From: Lachnospiraceae bacterium
Lineage (GTDB): Bacteria; Bacillota; Clostridia; Lachnospirales; Lachnospiraceae
Direction of reading: 5' to 3'
Length of the DNA stretch: 33,872 bases
Assembly (NCBI GenBank): GCA_017462755.1
Contig: JAFTQM010000099.1
Location: 1-33,872, forward strand
Below the pieces are notes generated by a model. It was not told where the DNA came from and ran no database searches. It was given only the letters and a program-made list of their open reading frames with translations. Shown here in pieces: positions 32,068-33,872 of this stretch. The translations under genes and the position numbers were made by a program. Position 1 is the stretch's first letter. Each line of letters starts with the position of its first letter.

Positions 32068-33872
32068 ATGTGTGGAATCATCGGATTCACCGGCTATCTG
32101 AATGCTGCCGAGGTATTGCTTGAGGGACTTTCTGCCCTGGAATATCGAGGCTATGACAGTGCCGGAATTGCCTGCTTCACTCCGGATGGACAGGTAAAAA
32201 CAATAAAGGCAGTCGGTAAGGTAGCTCAGTTAAAGGGAATTACCGACCCTCATTTTTCTGCCTCCTGTGGTATCGGCCATACCCGTTGGGCTACGCACGG
32301 CGGTGTATCTGAGGTCAACGCGCATCCGCATACCTGCGGACGTGTCACGCTGATTCACAATGGTATCATTGAGAATTATCTTACCATTCGCGAAGAGCTC
32401 GCCACCACAGGACGTACCCCGATTTCTCAGACCGATACCGAAATCGCAGCCATGCTGCTCGACTCTCTGTATGAGGGCGATGCCATTGCTGCCATTACGG
32501 CTGCCGTAAAGCGCTTAGAGGGCGCATATGCTTTCTGTATTTTGTTTGCAGACCAGCCGGATACGATTTACTGTATCCGTCAGGGCAGTCCGTTAGTCGC
32601 TTGTATGTCGGATTCCGGTGCTATTATCGCTTCCGATATGGTTGCCCTGCTCCGTTACTCGAAGGACTACTTTGTTCTTCCTGAGGGACAGATTGCTACG
32701 CTGACCCGTGACGCGATTACCGTCGTTGACTTGGACGGCAATACCGTTACCCCGGATTATCTGAGTGTTACCTGGGATGTGGCTTCTGCCCAGAAAAACG
32801 GCTACCGCCACTATATGGAAAAGGAAATCTATGAACAGCCGGATGCACTGACCCGAACCATTACTCCGCGTATTGTAAAATACTGCGAAGCAGATTCCTT
32901 ATATACCCTCCCGGATTTTACTGCAGACGGCATCCCGGATACTGTTTTTGAAGGTGTGTCCCGCATTATTGTTACCGCTTGCGGTACGGCTATGCATGCC
33001 GGAATGATGGGTAAGGTACTTTTTGAACGCCTGCTGCGTATCCCTGTCACAGTTGATATCGCTTCGGAGTTCCGCTATCAGAATCCGATTCTGGATGCTT
33101 CAACTCTGGTCATTACGGTATCCCAGTCCGGCGAGACTGCGGACACTTTGGCAGCTCTCCGACTTGCAAAGGCTGCCGGTGCGAGAACCCTTTCCATCGT
33201 CAATGTAAAGGGCTCCTCGATTGCGCGCGAAAGTGACTATGTATTTTACACCCATGCCGGTCCGGAAATCGCCGTTGCCAGCACCAAGGCATATACTGCA
33301 CAGCTTGCAGCCTTTTATCTGCTGGCATTCCGCTTTGCTTACGCCATCAAGCGCCTTAGCATTGCTAATTGCTCCCGCTCGACCGAGCAGCTGCTGTCTG
33401 TGATTCCATCCATTCGCAAGATGCTGGAGCAGAAAACACTGTTTGAAGAAATCAGTCGCCAGCTGGTAAAGGCTGAGGATTTGTTTTTCATTGGCCGCGG
33501 AATGGACTATGCGCTGTCCTGCGAGGGTTCGATTAAGCTGAAGGAAATTACCTATATTCACTCCGAGGCTTACGCTGCCGGTGAATTAAAGCACGGTACG
33601 CTCTCCCTCATTACCGAGGAGGTGCCGGTCATTGCTCTGGCAACCCAGTATGACGTTCTGCCAAAAATGATTTCAAATATCAAGGAGGTTCGCGCCCGCG
33701 GTGCCGAGATTATTCTGGTAACCATGCCGGATGCAGTCATTGAGGAATCCCTGTACGATTACCGCATTGACCTTCCTGCGATTCCGGATGATTATGCTCC
33801 GTTCGCTGCAATCATTGCCCTGCAGCTGATTGCTTACAACACCTCCTTCTTCCGTGGTCTGGACGTAGACCA
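32068..33872 (+). CDS. glmS: Glucosamine-fructose-6-phosphate aminotransferase, 3' end cut by window
   Basis: About 601 residues are visible; the family is about 600-610, so only the last few residues are missing. It makes glucosamine 6-phosphate from fructose 6-phosphate and glutamine. The N-terminal nucleophile is Cys2 (MCGIIGFTG), followed by the glutaminase motifs EYRGYDSAG, GHTRWATHGG and HNGIIENY. The two SIS isomerase domains show ACGTAMHAG, SQSGETADT, STKAYTAQL and GRGMDYALSCEGSIKLKEI; the end SEAYAAGELKHG is typical. ATG start with ATGGAGG upstream. Divergent from hprK. The plus-strand promoter is not clear: TATAAC or TAGAAT could serve as -10. Confidence 0.98.
   Translation, partial: MCGIIGFTGYLNAAEVLLEGLSALEYRGYDSAGIACFTPDGQVKTIKAVGKVAQLKGITDPHFSASCGIGHTRWATHGGVSEVNAHPHTCGRVTLIHNGIIENYLTIREELATTGRTPISQTDTEIAAMLLDSLYEGDAIAAITAAVKRLEGAYAFCILFADQPDTIYCIRQGSPLVACMSDSGAIIASDMVALLRYSKDYFVLPEGQIATLTRDAITVVDLDGNTVTPDYLSVTWDVASAQKNGYRHYMEKEIYEQPDALTRTITPRIVKYCEADSLYTLPDFTADGIPDTVFEGVSRIIVTACGTAMHAGMMGKVLFERLLRIPVTVDIASEFRYQNPILDASTLVITVSQSGETADTLAALRLAKAAGARTLSIVNVKGSSIARESDYVFYTHAGPEIAVASTKAYTAQLAAFYLLAFRFAYAIKRLSIANCSRSTEQLLSVIPSIRKMLEQKTLFEEISRQLVKAEDLFFIGRGMDYALSCEGSIKLKEITYIHSEAYAAGELKHGTLSLITEEVPVIALATQYDVLPKMISNIKEVRARGAEIILVTMPDAVIEESLYDYRIDLPAIPDDYAPFAAIIALQLIAYNTSFFRGLDVD

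Overview
This window looks like a chromosomal segment of a Gram-positive member of the Clostridia, most likely Lachnospiraceae. The grounds are the gene families: type III glutamine synthetase, an hprK / ROK glucokinase / murB / rapZ / whiA / HPr-like cluster, a BlaI-M56 pair, DUF1700-DUF4097-PspC envelope genes and strong AAAGGAGG-type ribosome binding sites. Assignment to family level is inference. No plasmid, phage, CRISPR, rRNA or tRNA was seen. The only mobile element is a group II intron remnant at the left edge. Almost everything is on the minus strand. The exceptions are a cyclophilin, two methyltransferases and glmS, which runs off the right edge.

Layout by region. 1-194: relic of a group IIC intron placed just after the terminator of the PspC gene. 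257-2058: envelope-stress-like operon DUF1700 > DUF4097 > PspC. 2356-2880 (+): cyclophilin. 2980-6632: NatAB-like ABC exporter with one ATPase and two paralogous permeases. 6787-7535: membrane protein plus small Cro/CI-type regulator, preceded by up to three tandem promoter-like sequences and an operator-like dyad. 7790-9898: glnN. 10016-12677: manA, DUF624 membrane protein, MscS channel. 12857-13288: small helical protein. 13429-14960 (+): two SAM methyltransferases. 15026-18678: heterodimeric ABC exporter with one degenerate ATP site. 18885-22049: BlaI repressor and M56 membrane metallopeptidase with a very long sensor region, under a promoter carrying two 16-bp palindromes. 22177-23994: HD-GYP-type phosphohydrolase with a helical N-terminal half.

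24191-26509: serC and serA, the first two dedicated steps of phosphoglycerate-to-serine synthesis, under a near-consensus promoter. 26678-31825: hprK, glk, murB, rapZ, whiA and an HPr-like gene, linking carbon-catabolite signalling, glucose phosphorylation and peptidoglycan precursor synthesis. 32068-end (+): glmS, divergent from hprK, which starts amino-sugar synthesis.

The most notable points are the HPr-like protein, which has Glu at position 15 where HPr has its catalytic His but keeps Ser46 (a Crh-like regulator, with its presumed kinase HPrK nearby); the BlaI/M56 pair with an unfamiliar sensor of about 520 residues and a doubled operator; the intron relic; and the regulatory region at 7572-7724. 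No clearly new multi-gene system was proven. No gene-free stretch exceeds 300 bases; the longest, 2059-2355, holds promoters and a leader hairpin.
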